This document shows positions 34,107 through 42,556 of a DNA stretch of 49,776 nt, piece by piece (the stretch's first letter is position 1; the number at the start of each line of letters is the position of its first letter). The position numbers were made by a program, and so were the translations under genes. The stretch lies in NCBI GenBank assembly GCA_038526275.1, contig JBCBGY010000007.1, forward strand, positions 1 through 49,776, written 5' to 3'. Under the pieces are notes generated by a model. The model was not told where the DNA came from and ran no database searches. It saw only the letters and a list, made by a program, of their open reading frames with translations. The DNA comes from 188UL27-1 sp038526275. GTDB lineage: Bacteria; Pseudomonadota; Alphaproteobacteria; Rhodobacterales; Rhodobacteraceae.

Positions 34107-34741
34107 TGCGGTGGGCGGTGGCGTGCCTTGCCCCGCTGGGCTTGGCATCTGCGCTGCAGGGCCAGGGGGCCTTGGGGCCCTCTGCCGATTTGCCACTCCA
34201 GTTGGGCGAAACGGTGGGCATTCCGCAGAGCCCCATTCTGACGATCGACCAGGATCGCTTGTTCTCGCTGTCCGATTTCGGGCGCCGCGTTCAGGCTGAT
34301 TTGTTGGAAGCGTCACGGGAGCTTGCAGAGGAAAATCGCGCAATCGAAAATGAATTGGCCGCGGAAGAACTGCAGCTAACGGAGCAACGCAAGACATTGG
34401 AACCAGAGCAGTTTCGTGCTTTGGCGGATGCGTTCGATGAAAAGGTCACAGAGCTCCGTCGCCAACAGGATGGCAAGACGATGGCGCTTCAGCGTCAAAG
34501 AGATCAGGCCCGTGCTGACTTCATAAACACTGCTCTGCCTGTTTTGACCGAGATCGTGGAAGAAGCCGGCGCGGTGGCCATCATTGACAAGAATTCTGTG
34601 TTTCTCACCGTTAACAAGATCGACATAACGGATAGTGCCATCGAACGTTTGAACAGGGTCGTTGGGGACGGCGCTTCAGAGCAGCAAGAAAACGCTCCGT
34701 CCACTCCACCGCTGGTAGACGATGGGACAACAAACGAGTAA
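34106..34741 (+). CDS. OmpH/Skp-family periplasmic chaperone
   Basis: 211 residues. Signal peptide at the N-terminus (CLAPLGLASALQGQG), then the Skp fold: short strand ILTIDQDRLFSLSDFGRRV, two long charged helices (about residues 65-145, with AEENRAIENELAAEE and RRQQDGKTMALQRQRDQ) and a final strand and helix AVAIIDKNSVFL. Skp proteins hold unfolded outer-membrane proteins before they reach BamA, which is the preceding gene. The tail after residue 185 is Ser/Pro-rich. Start TGATG overlaps the bamA stop. Confidence 0.9.
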   Translation: MRWAVACLAPLGLASALQGQGALGPSADLPLQLGETVGIPQSPILTIDQDRLFSLSDFGRRVQADLLEASRELAEENRAIENELAAEELQLTEQRKTLEPEQFRALADAFDEKVTELRRQQDGKTMALQRQRDQARADFINTALPVLTEIVEEAGAVAIIDKNSVFLTVNKIDITDSAIERLNRVVGDGASEQQENAPSTPPLVDDGTTNE

Positions 34742-34799
34742 GCGCTCCGGATCAAACGCGGTTTCGCGTTTGGGGAGGGCAATCACAGGTAAAGGCAGT

Positions 34800-35270
34800 A
34801 TGTCAGACGACCAAAAACCGCAGACCGCGGATATCGCGATGATCCAGCGGCTTATTCCGCACCGCTATCCATTTTTGTTGATCGACGAAGTGCGGGATAT
34901 TGTGCCGGATACCAGCGCTGTCGGGATCAAGAATGTCACGATGAACGAACCGCATTTTCAGGGCCACTTTCCTGGCGTTCCCATTATGCCGGGCGTGATG
35001 ATCGTGGAAGCAATGGCGCAGACAGCCGGTGTTCTGTCGGGGATCAGTCAGGATCTGGTCGACAAGGAAATGCTGTTCTACTTCATGGGCATCGACAAGG
35101 CCAAGTTCCGGCGAAAGGTGGTGCCGGGCGATGTATTGGAGCTTCATGTGACGGTCACGCGCAGCGGGTCGAAGATCTGGAAGTTTGAAGGCAAGGCGAA
35201 AGTGGGCGAAGAGCCTGCGGCGGAGGCTTCTTTCACGGCGATGATGGATTTGGGCAGGGTCGCGGAATGA
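34800..35270 (+). CDS. fabZ: 3-hydroxyacyl-ACP dehydratase FabZ
   Basis: 156 residues from ATG 34800, the normal length; the frame opens at 34722, inside the Skp-type gene, but the conserved part starts later and GTAAAGGCAG precedes this ATG. It dehydrates 3-hydroxyacyl-ACP in fatty acid synthesis. The hot-dog motif is complete: LIPHRYPFLLIDEV, then HFQGHFPGVPIMPGVMIVEA with the catalytic histidine and glutamate. The stop overlaps lpxA by four bases. lpxD, which lies here in E. coli, is absent. Confidence 0.95.
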   Translation: MSDDQKPQTADIAMIQRLIPHRYPFLLIDEVRDIVPDTSAVGIKNVTMNEPHFQGHFPGVPIMPGVMIVEAMAQTAGVLSGISQDLVDKEMLFYFMGIDKAKFRRKVVPGDVLELHVTVTRSGSKIWKFEGKAKVGEEPAAEASFTAMMDLGRVAE

Positions 35271-36064
35271 CAATCGACGCCAGTGCCGACATTCATCCAA
35301 GCGCTGTCATTGAAGATGGCGCGCGCATAGGGCCCGACGTGCAGGTCGGGCCATTCAGTGTGATTGGATCGGATGTGGTGCTGGATCGGGGTGTGCGGAT
35401 CAAATCCCACGCAGTCGTCACGGGCCAGACGGAGATCGGTGAGGAGACGGTAATTTTTCCGTTCTCGGTGATTGGAGAGATTCCCCAGGACATGAAGTTC
35501 AAGGGTGAGACCAGTCAGTTGAAAATCGGCGCCCGGAACAGGATCCGGGAGCATGTCACCATCAATACCGGCACGGCGGGTGGGGGTGGCGTGACCCGCA
35601 TTGGGGATGACGGCTTGTTCATGGCAGGCTGCCACGTGGCACATGATGCCCAGATTGGGAACAAGGTAATCCTGGTCAATTGCGCTGCGGTCGCGGGGCA
35701 CTGCGTGTTGGAAGATGAAGTGATCGTTGGTGGTTTGTCCGGCATACATCAGTGGGTTCGGATCGGGCGCGGGGCGATCATCGGGGCAGTGACCATGGTG
35801 ACGAATGATGTGATCCCCCATGGCTTGGTGCAGTCGCCGCGCGGTAAGCTGGACGGCTTGAACCTTGTTGGGTTGAAGCGGCGGGGCGTCGCACGGGTGG
35901 ATATCACGGCGCTTCGCGCGGCCTATCAGATGCTGGCACAGGGCGAGGGGGCCTTTCAGGACCGCGCCCGCCGACTGGGAGATGAGACCACCAGTGACTA
36001 TGTCCGCGAGATTGTGGACTTTGTGCTTGGCGCCAGCGACCGCAGCTACTTAACGCCGGGGTGA
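35267..36064 (+). CDS. lpxA: Acyl-ACP--UDP-N-acetylglucosamine O-acyltransferase
   Basis: 265 residues. It adds the 3-hydroxyacyl chain to UDP-GlcNAc, the first step of lipid A synthesis. The protein is built of hexapeptide repeats from residue 5 on (IHPSAVIEDGARIGPDVQVG), with the active-site histidine region CHVAHDAQIGN and the HQWVRIGRGAIIGA coil, and ends in a helical C-terminal domain (ALRAAYQMLAQGEGAFQDRA). It overlaps fabZ by four bases and precedes lpxI by three. Confidence 0.96.
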   Translation: MTIDASADIHPSAVIEDGARIGPDVQVGPFSVIGSDVVLDRGVRIKSHAVVTGQTEIGEETVIFPFSVIGEIPQDMKFKGETSQLKIGARNRIREHVTINTGTAGGGGVTRIGDDGLFMAGCHVAHDAQIGNKVILVNCAAVAGHCVLEDEVIVGGLSGIHQWVRIGRGAIIGAVTMVTNDVIPHGLVQSPRGKLDGLNLVGLKRRGVARVDITALRAAYQMLAQGEGAFQDRARRLGDETTSDYVREIVDFVLGASDRSYLTPG

Positions 36065-36067
36065 TCC

Positions 36068-36919
36068 ATGCTGACCTTGGTGGCCGGAGCCGGTCGTCTT
36101 CCGGAACGGGTGGTTGCGTCGGCACGGGGCAGTGGCGTTAAGATCTATGCCTTGGAGGATGTTCCGCTGATTGCCGATTTGGCGGTGGAGGCGCGGCGCT
36201 TTCGGCTGGAGCATTTGGCGACGGTTCTGGAAGAGATGCGGACCATTGGCGGGCGGGACATTTGTTTTGCTGGGTCTGTCGCGCGCCCCCAGATTGATCC
36301 TTCGCAGGTGGATGCGGCGACAGGGCCGATGATGGAACAGATCCTGGCGGCACTGTCGCAAGGTGACGATGCGGCACTGCGGGTGCTTTTGGGTTTCTTC
36401 GAGAAAGCCGGAATGCGGGTGCTGGGAGCCCATGAAGTGGTGCCGGAATTGGTGATGGCGGAAGGGGTGCCGACGGTTGCGCGGCCCGACCATCGGGATG
36501 GTGTGAATGCCGCCCGTGCCGCAGCGATTGTTCGGGCATTGGGTCAAGTGGATGTGGGGCAGGCCTGCATCGTGGCCGACGGACAGGCATTGGCGGTGGA
36601 GGCCTTGCCTGGGACCAATTGGATGTTGGCATCTTTGGGGGCAGGGATGGCCCCGGCGCCTTCGGCGACCGCGCCCACCCAATCTGCCCTTCAAGGGCTG
36701 CTGCCCCGGGCGTTGCTGTATAAGGCCCCGAAGCCTGATCAAGACCGCAGAGTCGATTTGCCGACCATTGGACTGGACACGGTCGAGCAGGCCGCTGCGT
36801 TGGGCTTGCGCGGGTTGGTCATCGCCGCAGGAGAAGTGATTGTTCTGGACCAGGAGGATGTGATTGCAGCATGCGACCGGGCCGGCCTGTTCCTTTGGGT
36901 TCGAAAGCCCGCCCCGTGA
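36068..36919 (+). CDS. lpxI: UDP-2,3-diacylglucosamine diphosphatase LpxI
   Basis: 283 residues. LpxI replaces LpxH in most alphaproteobacteria and hydrolyses UDP-2,3-diacylglucosamine to lipid X. The family (DUF1009) is shown by LTLVAGAGRLPERVV, FAGSVARPQIDPS, GMRVLGAHEVVPELVM and the C-terminal DLPTIGLDTVEQAAALGLRG with IVLDQEDVIAACD. It lies between lpxA and lpxB, and its stop overlaps the lpxB start. Confidence 0.94.
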   Translation: MLTLVAGAGRLPERVVASARGSGVKIYALEDVPLIADLAVEARRFRLEHLATVLEEMRTIGGRDICFAGSVARPQIDPSQVDAATGPMMEQILAALSQGDDAALRVLLGFFEKAGMRVLGAHEVVPELVMAEGVPTVARPDHRDGVNAARAAAIVRALGQVDVGQACIVADGQALAVEALPGTNWMLASLGAGMAPAPSATAPTQSALQGLLPRALLYKAPKPDQDRRVDLPTIGLDTVEQAAALGLRGLVIAAGEVIVLDQEDVIAACDRAGLFLWVRKPAP

Positions 36920-38067
36920 AGCTGTTTCTGACCGCGGGCGAGCCCTCTGGCGATCGCTTGGGCTGTGCCTTGATCGCGGGGTTGAAGACGACGGTTCCAG
37001 ATTTGGAAATTCGGGGCATCGGTGGCCCTGAGATGCTGGCGCAAGGTTTGCAAAGCCTGTTCCCGATGGAAGAGCTTTCCGTCATGGGCCTGGCCGAGAT
37101 CTTGCCGAAGTATTTTCATCTCAAGCGGCGCATTGCGCAGACCGCCAAAGCCGCTATGGACTGGGCGCCCGACGCCGTTATCACCATCGACAGTCCGGAC
37201 TTTTCCCTGCGGGTCGCGAAGATCCTCAAGGACAAAAGGCCGGATTTGATGACGATCCATTATGTCGCCCCAACGGTTTGGGCTTGGCGGCCAAAGCGCA
37301 CCGAAAAGATGGCCCGCGTGATTGACCACGTTTTGGCGCTGTTCCCGTTCGAGCCGCCCCTGATGCAAGCGGGCGGGATGGGCTGTGACTTCGTCGGTCA
37401 TCCGGTGGTGGCAGAGCCACAGGCGCGCGTTTCAGACAGTCGGGCCTTTCGAGCAGAGTTTGGGGAAGGCCCCCTTTTGCTCGCGTTGCCGGGATCCCGC
37501 AAAGGGGAGGTTGCACGACTGTCGTCTGTCTTTTCCGAAGCATTGCGGCGGGTGCAAAACGACCGCCCGGGATTGCGGGTTGTTGTTCCAACCGTTCCCG
37601 CGCTGGTCCAACAGGTCAGCGAGATGGTGGCGGATTGGCCGGGCGATCCGGTCGTCATCGGACCCGACGCGCCAGACCGAAAGCGGGCCGCATTTGCCGC
37701 GGCTGATGTGGCCTTGGCGGCGTCGGGCACGGTTTCGCTGGAACTTGCGGCGGCAGAAACCCCCATGGTCATCGCCTATGACATGAACTGGCTCAGCCGT
37801 CAGATCATTTCCAGAATGCTGTTGGTTGATACCGTGACGCTCGTCAATCTGGTCTCGGACACCCGCGCTGTGCCGGAGTTCATTGGGGCCAACTGTCAAC
37901 CTGGCCCGATTGCGTCTGCTTTGATGGAAACTCTCGACACTCCCCAGGCCCAAAGTGAAGCCATGCGCCTGACGATGGAGCGGTTAGGGCGCGGCGGCCC
38001 CCCGCCCGGAGATCGCGCGGCGCAGGCGGTTTTGCAGGCAATCGACGTCTGGAACGGCCGTTCTTGA
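36916..38067 (+). CDS. lpxB: Lipid-A-disaccharide synthase
   Basis: 383 residues from a GTG at 36916 that overlaps the lpxI stop (GTGA); E. coli LpxB has 382. An upstream in-frame ATG at 36871 is inside lpxI and unlikely. It joins lipid X to UDP-diacylglucosamine, forming the disaccharide, at the inner membrane. Motifs are FLTAGEPSGDRLG, SVMGLAEILPKYF, IDSPDFSLRVAK, HYVAPTVWAWRPKR, LPGSRKGEV and ASGTVSLELAAAETPMVIAY. It is the last gene of the envelope cluster. Confidence 0.95.
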   Translation: MKLFLTAGEPSGDRLGCALIAGLKTTVPDLEIRGIGGPEMLAQGLQSLFPMEELSVMGLAEILPKYFHLKRRIAQTAKAAMDWAPDAVITIDSPDFSLRVAKILKDKRPDLMTIHYVAPTVWAWRPKRTEKMARVIDHVLALFPFEPPLMQAGGMGCDFVGHPVVAEPQARVSDSRAFRAEFGEGPLLLALPGSRKGEVARLSSVFSEALRRVQNDRPGLRVVVPTVPALVQQVSEMVADWPGDPVVIGPDAPDRKRAAFAAADVALAASGTVSLELAAAETPMVIAYDMNWLSRQIISRMLLVDTVTLVNLVSDTRAVPEFIGANCQPGPIASALMETLDTPQAQSEAMRLTMERLGRGGPPPGDRAAQAVLQAIDVWNGRS

Positions 38068-38090
38068 TTGCCTCCCACACCGGGAGATGG

Positions 38091-38099
38091 TGCTATAGT
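38091..38099 (+). promoter_or_regulatory. Extended -10 promoter candidate of the gamma-glutamyltransferase gene
   Basis: TGCTATAGT is an extended -10 element (TGN before TATAGT) 36 bases before the ATG at 38135. No -35 box with good spacing is seen, as is usual for this promoter type. A small CTCCC/GGGAG hairpin at 38072-38086 lies just before it. Confidence 0.4.
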
Positions 38100-38134
38100 A
38101 CGCAGCACATCATCTCAGAACGGAGGATTTGGAC

Positions 38135-39934
38135 ATGGGGCGGGGGTATTTTCGGTCACAGGCCGCGATGGTTTTGGCATTGGCTATCGGCCTTCCGGCA
38201 TTTGGTCAGGACGCGGCTGATGCCACGGCTCCGGAACAGGCCACTGAACTTGGGGCCATAGGTCTTTCGGAACGGGCGCAGGCGGCGGTGTCTGCCAAGG
38301 ATGCGGGCGAACCCGTTGAAGCCTCCACCTGGATGGTCGCTGCGGCCAACCCGCTGGCCGTTGAGGCGGGCGCCAAGGTGCTGGAAGCTGGCGGGACTGC
38401 GGCAGATGCCATGGTCGCGGTCCAGGCTGTGCTGGGGCTTGTTGAGCCGCAATCGTCTGGCCTGGGCGGCGGCGCTTTTCTGGTTTGGTACGATGCGGCA
38501 ACCGGAGAGGTTACAACGCTTGACGGCCGTGAAACCGCTCCGCTCGCGGCGACGCCCACCCTGTTTCAGGACGAGGCCGGCGAACCGCTAGCCTTTTTCG
38601 ACGCGGTTGTCGGAGGGCGTTCGGTCGGCACCCCTGGCACCCCTGCGCTGATGGAGGAGGCCCACAGAAAATGGGGTAACCAGCCGTGGCCAAGCCTTCT
38701 GGAAGATGCCATTGGCCTGGCGGAAGACGGGTTTATCGTCTCTCCCCGGTTGGCGGGCTCTATTGCGAATGATGCTGAACGATTGTCCCGGTTTGCGTCG
38801 ACCGCGGAGTACTTCTTGCCCGAAGGTACGCCGCTCGCTGCCGGAGATACCAAGGTGAACCCGGATTATGCCGCCACGTTGCGTGCCATGGCGGATGGCG
38901 GGGCGTTGGCGTTCTACGCTGGCGACATCGCAACCGATATCGTCACTGTCGTGCAAGGGGCGGAGGGCAATCCTGGTGTCCTGTCCGAGATCGACCTTGC
39001 GATTTATCGTGTGAAAGAGCGCCCGGCCGTATGTGTGACCTATCGAGCCCATGACGTGTGTGGCATGGGCCCGCCGTCGTCCGGCGCACTGACCGTCGGG
39101 CAGATCCTTGGCATGCTCGAAGGCTATGACCTCGCCGCTCTTGGCGTGGACAATCCCGAAAGCTGGAGGTTGATCGGAGATGCTTCGCGCCTCGCTTTCG
39201 CGGATCGCGGTCTGTACATGGCGGACAGCGATTATGTGCCCGTTCCCGTCGAAGGCCTCGTGGCACCGGACTACCTGACCGAACGAGGGGCACTGCTGGG
39301 TTCAGAGACCGCCTTGGAAGAGGTTTCTGCAGGGTCACCTGCTTTCGATCACGCGCTGAATTGGGGGGCCGATGCCAGCATTGAGTTCCCCTCTACCTCT
39401 CACATCTCCATCGTTGATGCAGACGGCAATGCGCTTAGCATGACCACGACCATCGAAAATGGGTTCGGATCGCGGCTGATGGTAAGAGGGTTCCTACTGA
39501 ACAACGAACTGACCGACTTTTCATTCCGCAGCCACGATGAAGGTGCCCCCGTAGCCAATCGGGTCGCACCAGGGAAGCGTCCGCGTTCTTCTATGTCTCC
39601 GACCATTGTTTTGCAGGATGGGGAGCCCGTGCTGGTTGTGGGCTCACCGGGGGGCAGTCGGATCATCGGCTATGTGGCAAAGACGATCATCGCCCATCTT
39701 GATTGGGGTATGGACGTGCAAGATGCCGTGAGCCTGCCGCATCTTGTCAATCGATTTGGGACCTACGATCTGGAAGCAGGGACCTCTGCCACTGAACTGG
39801 AAGAACCGCTGGCAGCACTCGGCTTTGAAATGAACGTGCGGGATCTGAATTCTGGTCTTCACGCGATTTCTGTTGGGGATGCGCTGTTGGGCGGAGCAGA
39901 CCCTCGACGTGAAGGGATTGCTATTGGCGAGTAA
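38135..39934 (+). CDS. ggt: Gamma-glutamyltransferase
   Basis: 599 residues from ATG 38135, with CGGAGGA upstream (a TTG two codons earlier overlaps the spacer). A signal peptide (AMVLALAIGLPAFGQ) sends it to the periplasm. The enzyme transfers or hydrolyses gamma-glutamyl groups, as in glutathione use. The precursor cuts itself before the catalytic threonine: STSHISIVDADGNALSMTTT with Thr421 as nucleophile, followed by ENGFGSR. The large-subunit signature PQSSGLGGGAFLVWYD and the small-subunit VVGSPGGSRIIGYV are present. It is a separate unit after lpxB, convergent with mnmA. Confidence 0.94.
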   Translation: MGRGYFRSQAAMVLALAIGLPAFGQDAADATAPEQATELGAIGLSERAQAAVSAKDAGEPVEASTWMVAAANPLAVEAGAKVLEAGGTAADAMVAVQAVLGLVEPQSSGLGGGAFLVWYDAATGEVTTLDGRETAPLAATPTLFQDEAGEPLAFFDAVVGGRSVGTPGTPALMEEAHRKWGNQPWPSLLEDAIGLAEDGFIVSPRLAGSIANDAERLSRFASTAEYFLPEGTPLAAGDTKVNPDYAATLRAMADGGALAFYAGDIATDIVTVVQGAEGNPGVLSEIDLAIYRVKERPAVCVTYRAHDVCGMGPPSSGALTVGQILGMLEGYDLAALGVDNPESWRLIGDASRLAFADRGLYMADSDYVPVPVEGLVAPDYLTERGALLGSETALEEVSAGSPAFDHALNWGADASIEFPSTSHISIVDADGNALSMTTTIENGFGSRLMVRGFLLNNELTDFSFRSHDEGAPVANRVAPGKRPRSSMSPTIVLQDGEPVLVVGSPGGSRIIGYVAKTIIAHLDWGMDVQDAVSLPHLVNRFGTYDLEAGTSATELEEPLAALGFEMNVRDLNSGLHAISVGDALLGGADPRREGIAIGE

Positions 39935-39954
39935 GCCCCTCGTTCACAAGGTCT

Positions 39955-39990
39955 GGCAGAGCTGGCCTCCACGGAGACGCAGGCTCTGCC
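39955..39990. terminator. Hairpin between convergent ggt and mnmA
   Basis: GGCAGAGC (39955-39962) pairs with GCTCTGCC (39983-39990); the loop contains a further CTCC/GGAG pairing. It lies midway between the two converging stops. Without T runs it is a moderate bidirectional terminator candidate. Confidence 0.5.
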
Positions 39991-40012
39991 CGACTCAAAG
40001 CTGATCGAACGA

Positions 40013-41158
40013 CTATCCGCGCCATATCCAACCGCCGCCCAGCACTCGGGTCCCGGCGGTTTCGTAGAGAACACAGGCTTGCCCGGGGGAAACTCCTTCC
40101 TCCGGGTGAAGTAACTCCACCTCTGCGAAACCTGGGGCGATAGGTCGCAGTATGGCATCACGGGGTGGTCGGGTGGACCGGATCTTGGCCGAAACCGCGA
40201 TCTCTTGGCCCGGTTCCAAGTCGCCGTCGCCCAACCAATTCAGCTCTTTCACTGGCACAGTGCGGGTCGCCAACGCATCTTTCTGGCCCACAACGACCTG
40301 TCGTTTGTCCGGATCAAGCCGCACAACATAGAGCGGATCGCTCAATCCGCCGATCCCCAGCCCCCGCCGTTGACCAATTGTATAGTGTATTACGCCCTCA
40401 TGCCGACCTAATACCTGACCAGACAAATCAACTATTTCGCCGGGCTCCCCGGCCCCGGGCCGCAACTTTTCAATGACCTGCGCGTAATTTCCATTTGGAA
40501 CGAAACAGATATCCTGACTGTCCGGTTTGTCGGCAACCGGTAAGCCAAACTTTGCCGCCAATGCCCGTGTGTCGTTTTTGCTCTTTAGGTGACCCAAGGG
40601 AAATCGCAGGTACCCCAATTGATCGGGGGTGGTAGAAAATAGGAAATAGGACTGGTCGCGCGATGAATCCGCAGCCATGTGCAATTCTGCTCCATTTTTT
40701 CCAATTTTCCGCTGGATATAATGACCTGTGGCCATACAGTCGGCATCCAGATCCTTGGCTGTTTCCAGTAGGTCTTTGAATTTCACACGTTCGTTGCAGC
40801 GTATGCAGGGTACTGGAGTTGCACCAGCGAGATAACTGTCGGCAAATTCGTCGATGACCGCTTCTTGGAAGATGTTTTCGTAATCGAGCACGTAATGGGG
40901 GAAGCCCATTTTTTCCGCAACTCTACGGGCGTCATGGATGTCTCTGCCTGCACAACAGGCACCTTTCTTCGCCAGTGCCGCACCGTGATCATAGAGTTGC
41001 AAGGTTACGCCGACAATGTCGTACCCTTCGCTGGCCAGTTGCGCGGCCACAGCAGAACTATCGACCCCTCCAGACATCGCCACCACAACGCGGGTCTGGC
41101 TTGGCGACTTCGCAAAGCCGAGAGAATTTAGCGCGTTGGCCTTTCCATCAAGTGCCAT
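40013..41158 (-). CDS. mnmA: tRNA 2-thiouridine(34) synthase
   Basis: 381 residues. It thiolates uridine 34 of Lys, Glu and Gln tRNAs. The ATP-binding PP-loop is VVAMSGGVDSSAVAAQL; catalytic cysteines are expected in VPCIRCNERVKF and in DSQDICFVPNGNY, both visible. The C-terminal LGRHEGVIHYTIGQRRGLGI and PGQACVLYE complete the family. The N-terminal 22 residues before the PP-loop are typical of alphaproteobacterial forms. It is divergent from sciP. Confidence 0.95.
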   Translation of the reverse strand: MALDGKANALNSLGFAKSPSQTRVVVAMSGGVDSSAVAAQLASEGYDIVGVTLQLYDHGAALAKKGACCAGRDIHDARRVAEKMGFPHYVLDYENIFQEAVIDEFADSYLAGATPVPCIRCNERVKFKDLLETAKDLDADCMATGHYIQRKIGKNGAELHMAADSSRDQSYFLFSTTPDQLGYLRFPLGHLKSKNDTRALAAKFGLPVADKPDSQDICFVPNGNYAQVIEKLRPGAGEPGEIVDLSGQVLGRHEGVIHYTIGQRRGLGIGGLSDPLYVVRLDPDKRQVVVGQKDALATRTVPVKELNWLGDGDLEPGQEIAVSAKIRSTRPPRDAILRPIAPGFAEVELLHPEEGVSPGQACVLYETAGTRVLGGGWIWRG

Positions 41159-41277
41159 GGTTGGGTCTCTTTCCGGGTGAAACTATCGAAAAATGCTACA
41201 AAAACAGGCATTCGCACTTCATGTGTTCTTAAGTGTGGCTGCCGATGCTCGGACCGTAGTTATACGAGGTTGAGTTG

Positions 41278-41550
41278 ATGTTTATCAAGAAAGTTAATGG
41301 GCCGCGAGCCGTGACCTTGCCGGATGGCACGGTTCTGTCCCGCGCCGACCTGCCGCCTTCTGACACCAAACGGTGGGTGGCGAGTCGGAAAGCGGTTGTG
41401 GTGCGGGCAGTGATGTATGGCTTGATTAACCAAAAGGAGGCGGTTGAACGATACGCACTCTCTGAAGAGGAATTTGACAGCTGGATTTGTGCTGTTCAGG
41501 AGCATGGCGAAGTCGCTTTAAAAGCCACTACCTTACAACGTTACCGCTGA
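41278..41550 (+). CDS. sciP: SciP-family protein (DUF1153), CtrA antagonist
   Basis: 90 residues from ATG 41278, with GAGG eight bases before it. The sequence shows the complete DUF1153 pattern: VNGPRAVTLPDGTVLSRADL, RWVASRKAVVVRAVMYGLI, then ERYALSEEEFDSWICAV and a basic tail KATTLQRYR, with a predicted helix-turn-helix. In Caulobacter SciP binds DNA and CtrA and blocks CtrA-driven transcription early in the cell cycle. Here it lies 153 bases upstream of ctrA on the same strand, so antagonist and target are neighbours. Confidence 0.88.
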   Translation: MFIKKVNGPRAVTLPDGTVLSRADLPPSDTKRWVASRKAVVVRAVMYGLINQKEAVERYALSEEEFDSWICAVQEHGEVALKATTLQRYR

Positions 41551-41636
41551 CAAACCAGGATTCACGTTTTTTTCACAGTTGTTTTTGTTCACCAGACAAG
41601 ACAACTCTCTCAACAGTGCTTGTAATGGTTGAGTAA

Positions 41637-41652
41637 GTAACGAGGAGTTAAC
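41637..41652 (+). promoter_or_regulatory. CtrA binding box candidate before ctrA
   Basis: GTAA-CGAGGAG-TTAAC fits the CtrA box TTAA-N7-TTAAC with one mismatch, 51 bases before the ctrA ATG. It suggests autoregulation, as in Caulobacter. Confidence 0.5.
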
Positions 41653-41670
41653 TATTGTGAGCAATGGTCT

Positions 41671-41683
41671 TTAGCAGTGCTAA
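41671..41683. promoter_or_regulatory. Palindrome TTAGCA-G-TGCTAA in the ctrA leader
   Basis: A perfect 13-base odd palindrome 20 bases before the ctrA start codon, between the CtrA box and the ribosome binding site GGAG (41692-41695). It may be an operator or a small leader hairpin. Confidence 0.35.
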
Positions 41684-41703
41684 AACGAACCGGAGTAAGT
41701 TGA

Positions 41704-42420
41704 ATGCGCGTTTTATTGGTTGAGGACGACCCTACGACTGCTAAGAGCATCGAGATGATGCTGACCCATGCCAACCTTAACGTCTATACAACTGACTTGG
41801 GTGAAGAAGGCATCGACCTCGCCAAGCTCTATGACTACGACCTGATCTTGTTGGACCTCAATTTGCCCGACATGACAGGGCACGAGGTTCTGCGTCAGTT
41901 GCGTCTGGCCCGGATCGAAACACCGATCCTGATCCTTTCCGGTGCGGACGACACTGAAAACAAGATCAAGGGCTTCGGATTTGGGGCCGACGACTATTTG
42001 ACCAAGCCATTCCACCGGGAAGAGCTTGTCGCACGGATCCACGCGATTATCCGTCGCTCCAAGGGTCACGCCCAATCCGTCATCAATACCGGCCAGATTT
42101 CGGTCAACCTCGACGCCAAAACCGTTAGCGTCGGTGGCCGGGCGGTTCACCTTACCGGCAAAGAATACCAGATGCTGGAACTGCTTTCCTTGCGCAAAGG
42201 CACGACCCTGACCAAAGAGATGTTCCTGAACCATCTCTACGGCGGAATGGATGAGCCTGAACTGAAGATCATCGACGTTTTTATCTGCAAGCTACGCAAG
42301 AAACTCAGCAAAGCCACCAATGGTGAAAACTACATCGAAACCGTTTGGGGCCGTGGATATGTCCTGCGGGATCCTGAACCAGATGACATTCAACAGCCAA
42401 ACATCGCCCTCGGCGCCTAA
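41704..42420 (+). CDS. ctrA: Cell cycle / motility response regulator CtrA
   Basis: 238 residues, OmpR-type. The receiver domain has the acidic pair EDD (residues 7-9), the phosphorylated Asp51 in LILLDLNLPD, and the switch lysine in DDYLTKPFHREEL. The C-terminal winged helix contains LTGKEYQMLELLSLRKGTTL and IDVFICKLRKKL with GENYIETVWGRGYVLRDPE, almost as in Caulobacter CtrA. In Rhodobacterales CtrA controls flagella, chemotaxis and gene transfer agents rather than being essential. A strong terminator follows at 42447. Confidence 0.97.
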   Translation: MRVLLVEDDPTTAKSIEMMLTHANLNVYTTDLGEEGIDLAKLYDYDLILLDLNLPDMTGHEVLRQLRLARIETPILILSGADDTENKIKGFGFGADDYLTKPFHREELVARIHAIIRRSKGHAQSVINTGQISVNLDAKTVSVGGRAVHLTGKEYQMLELLSLRKGTTLTKEMFLNHLYGGMDEPELKIIDVFICKLRKKLSKATNGENYIETVWGRGYVLRDPEPDDIQQPNIALGA

Positions 42421-42446
42421 CTTTTCCGGTTCGCAGCACGAGAGAC

Positions 42447-42474
42447 GCAGCCCAGACGGGCTGCTTTTCTTTTT
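42447..42474 (+). terminator. Rho-independent terminator after ctrA
   Basis: GCAGCCC (42447-42453), loop AGAC, GGGCTGC (42458-42464), followed by TTTTCTTTTT. It is a textbook intrinsic terminator 26 bases after the ctrA stop. Confidence 0.92.
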
Positions 42475-42556
42475 CTGCCGACCTCCGCTTGCCGGTTGAC
42501 TGGACCTTCTCCGCTCGCACTCCTATCACTAGGCGCAGGGAACGAGGAGGTGCAGC

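Noticed and set aside
38064..38099. TTGATT ... TATAGT as a normal -35/-10 promoter before ggt
   Set aside because: The spacer would be 24 bases. Only the extended -10 reading (TGCTATAGT) was kept.
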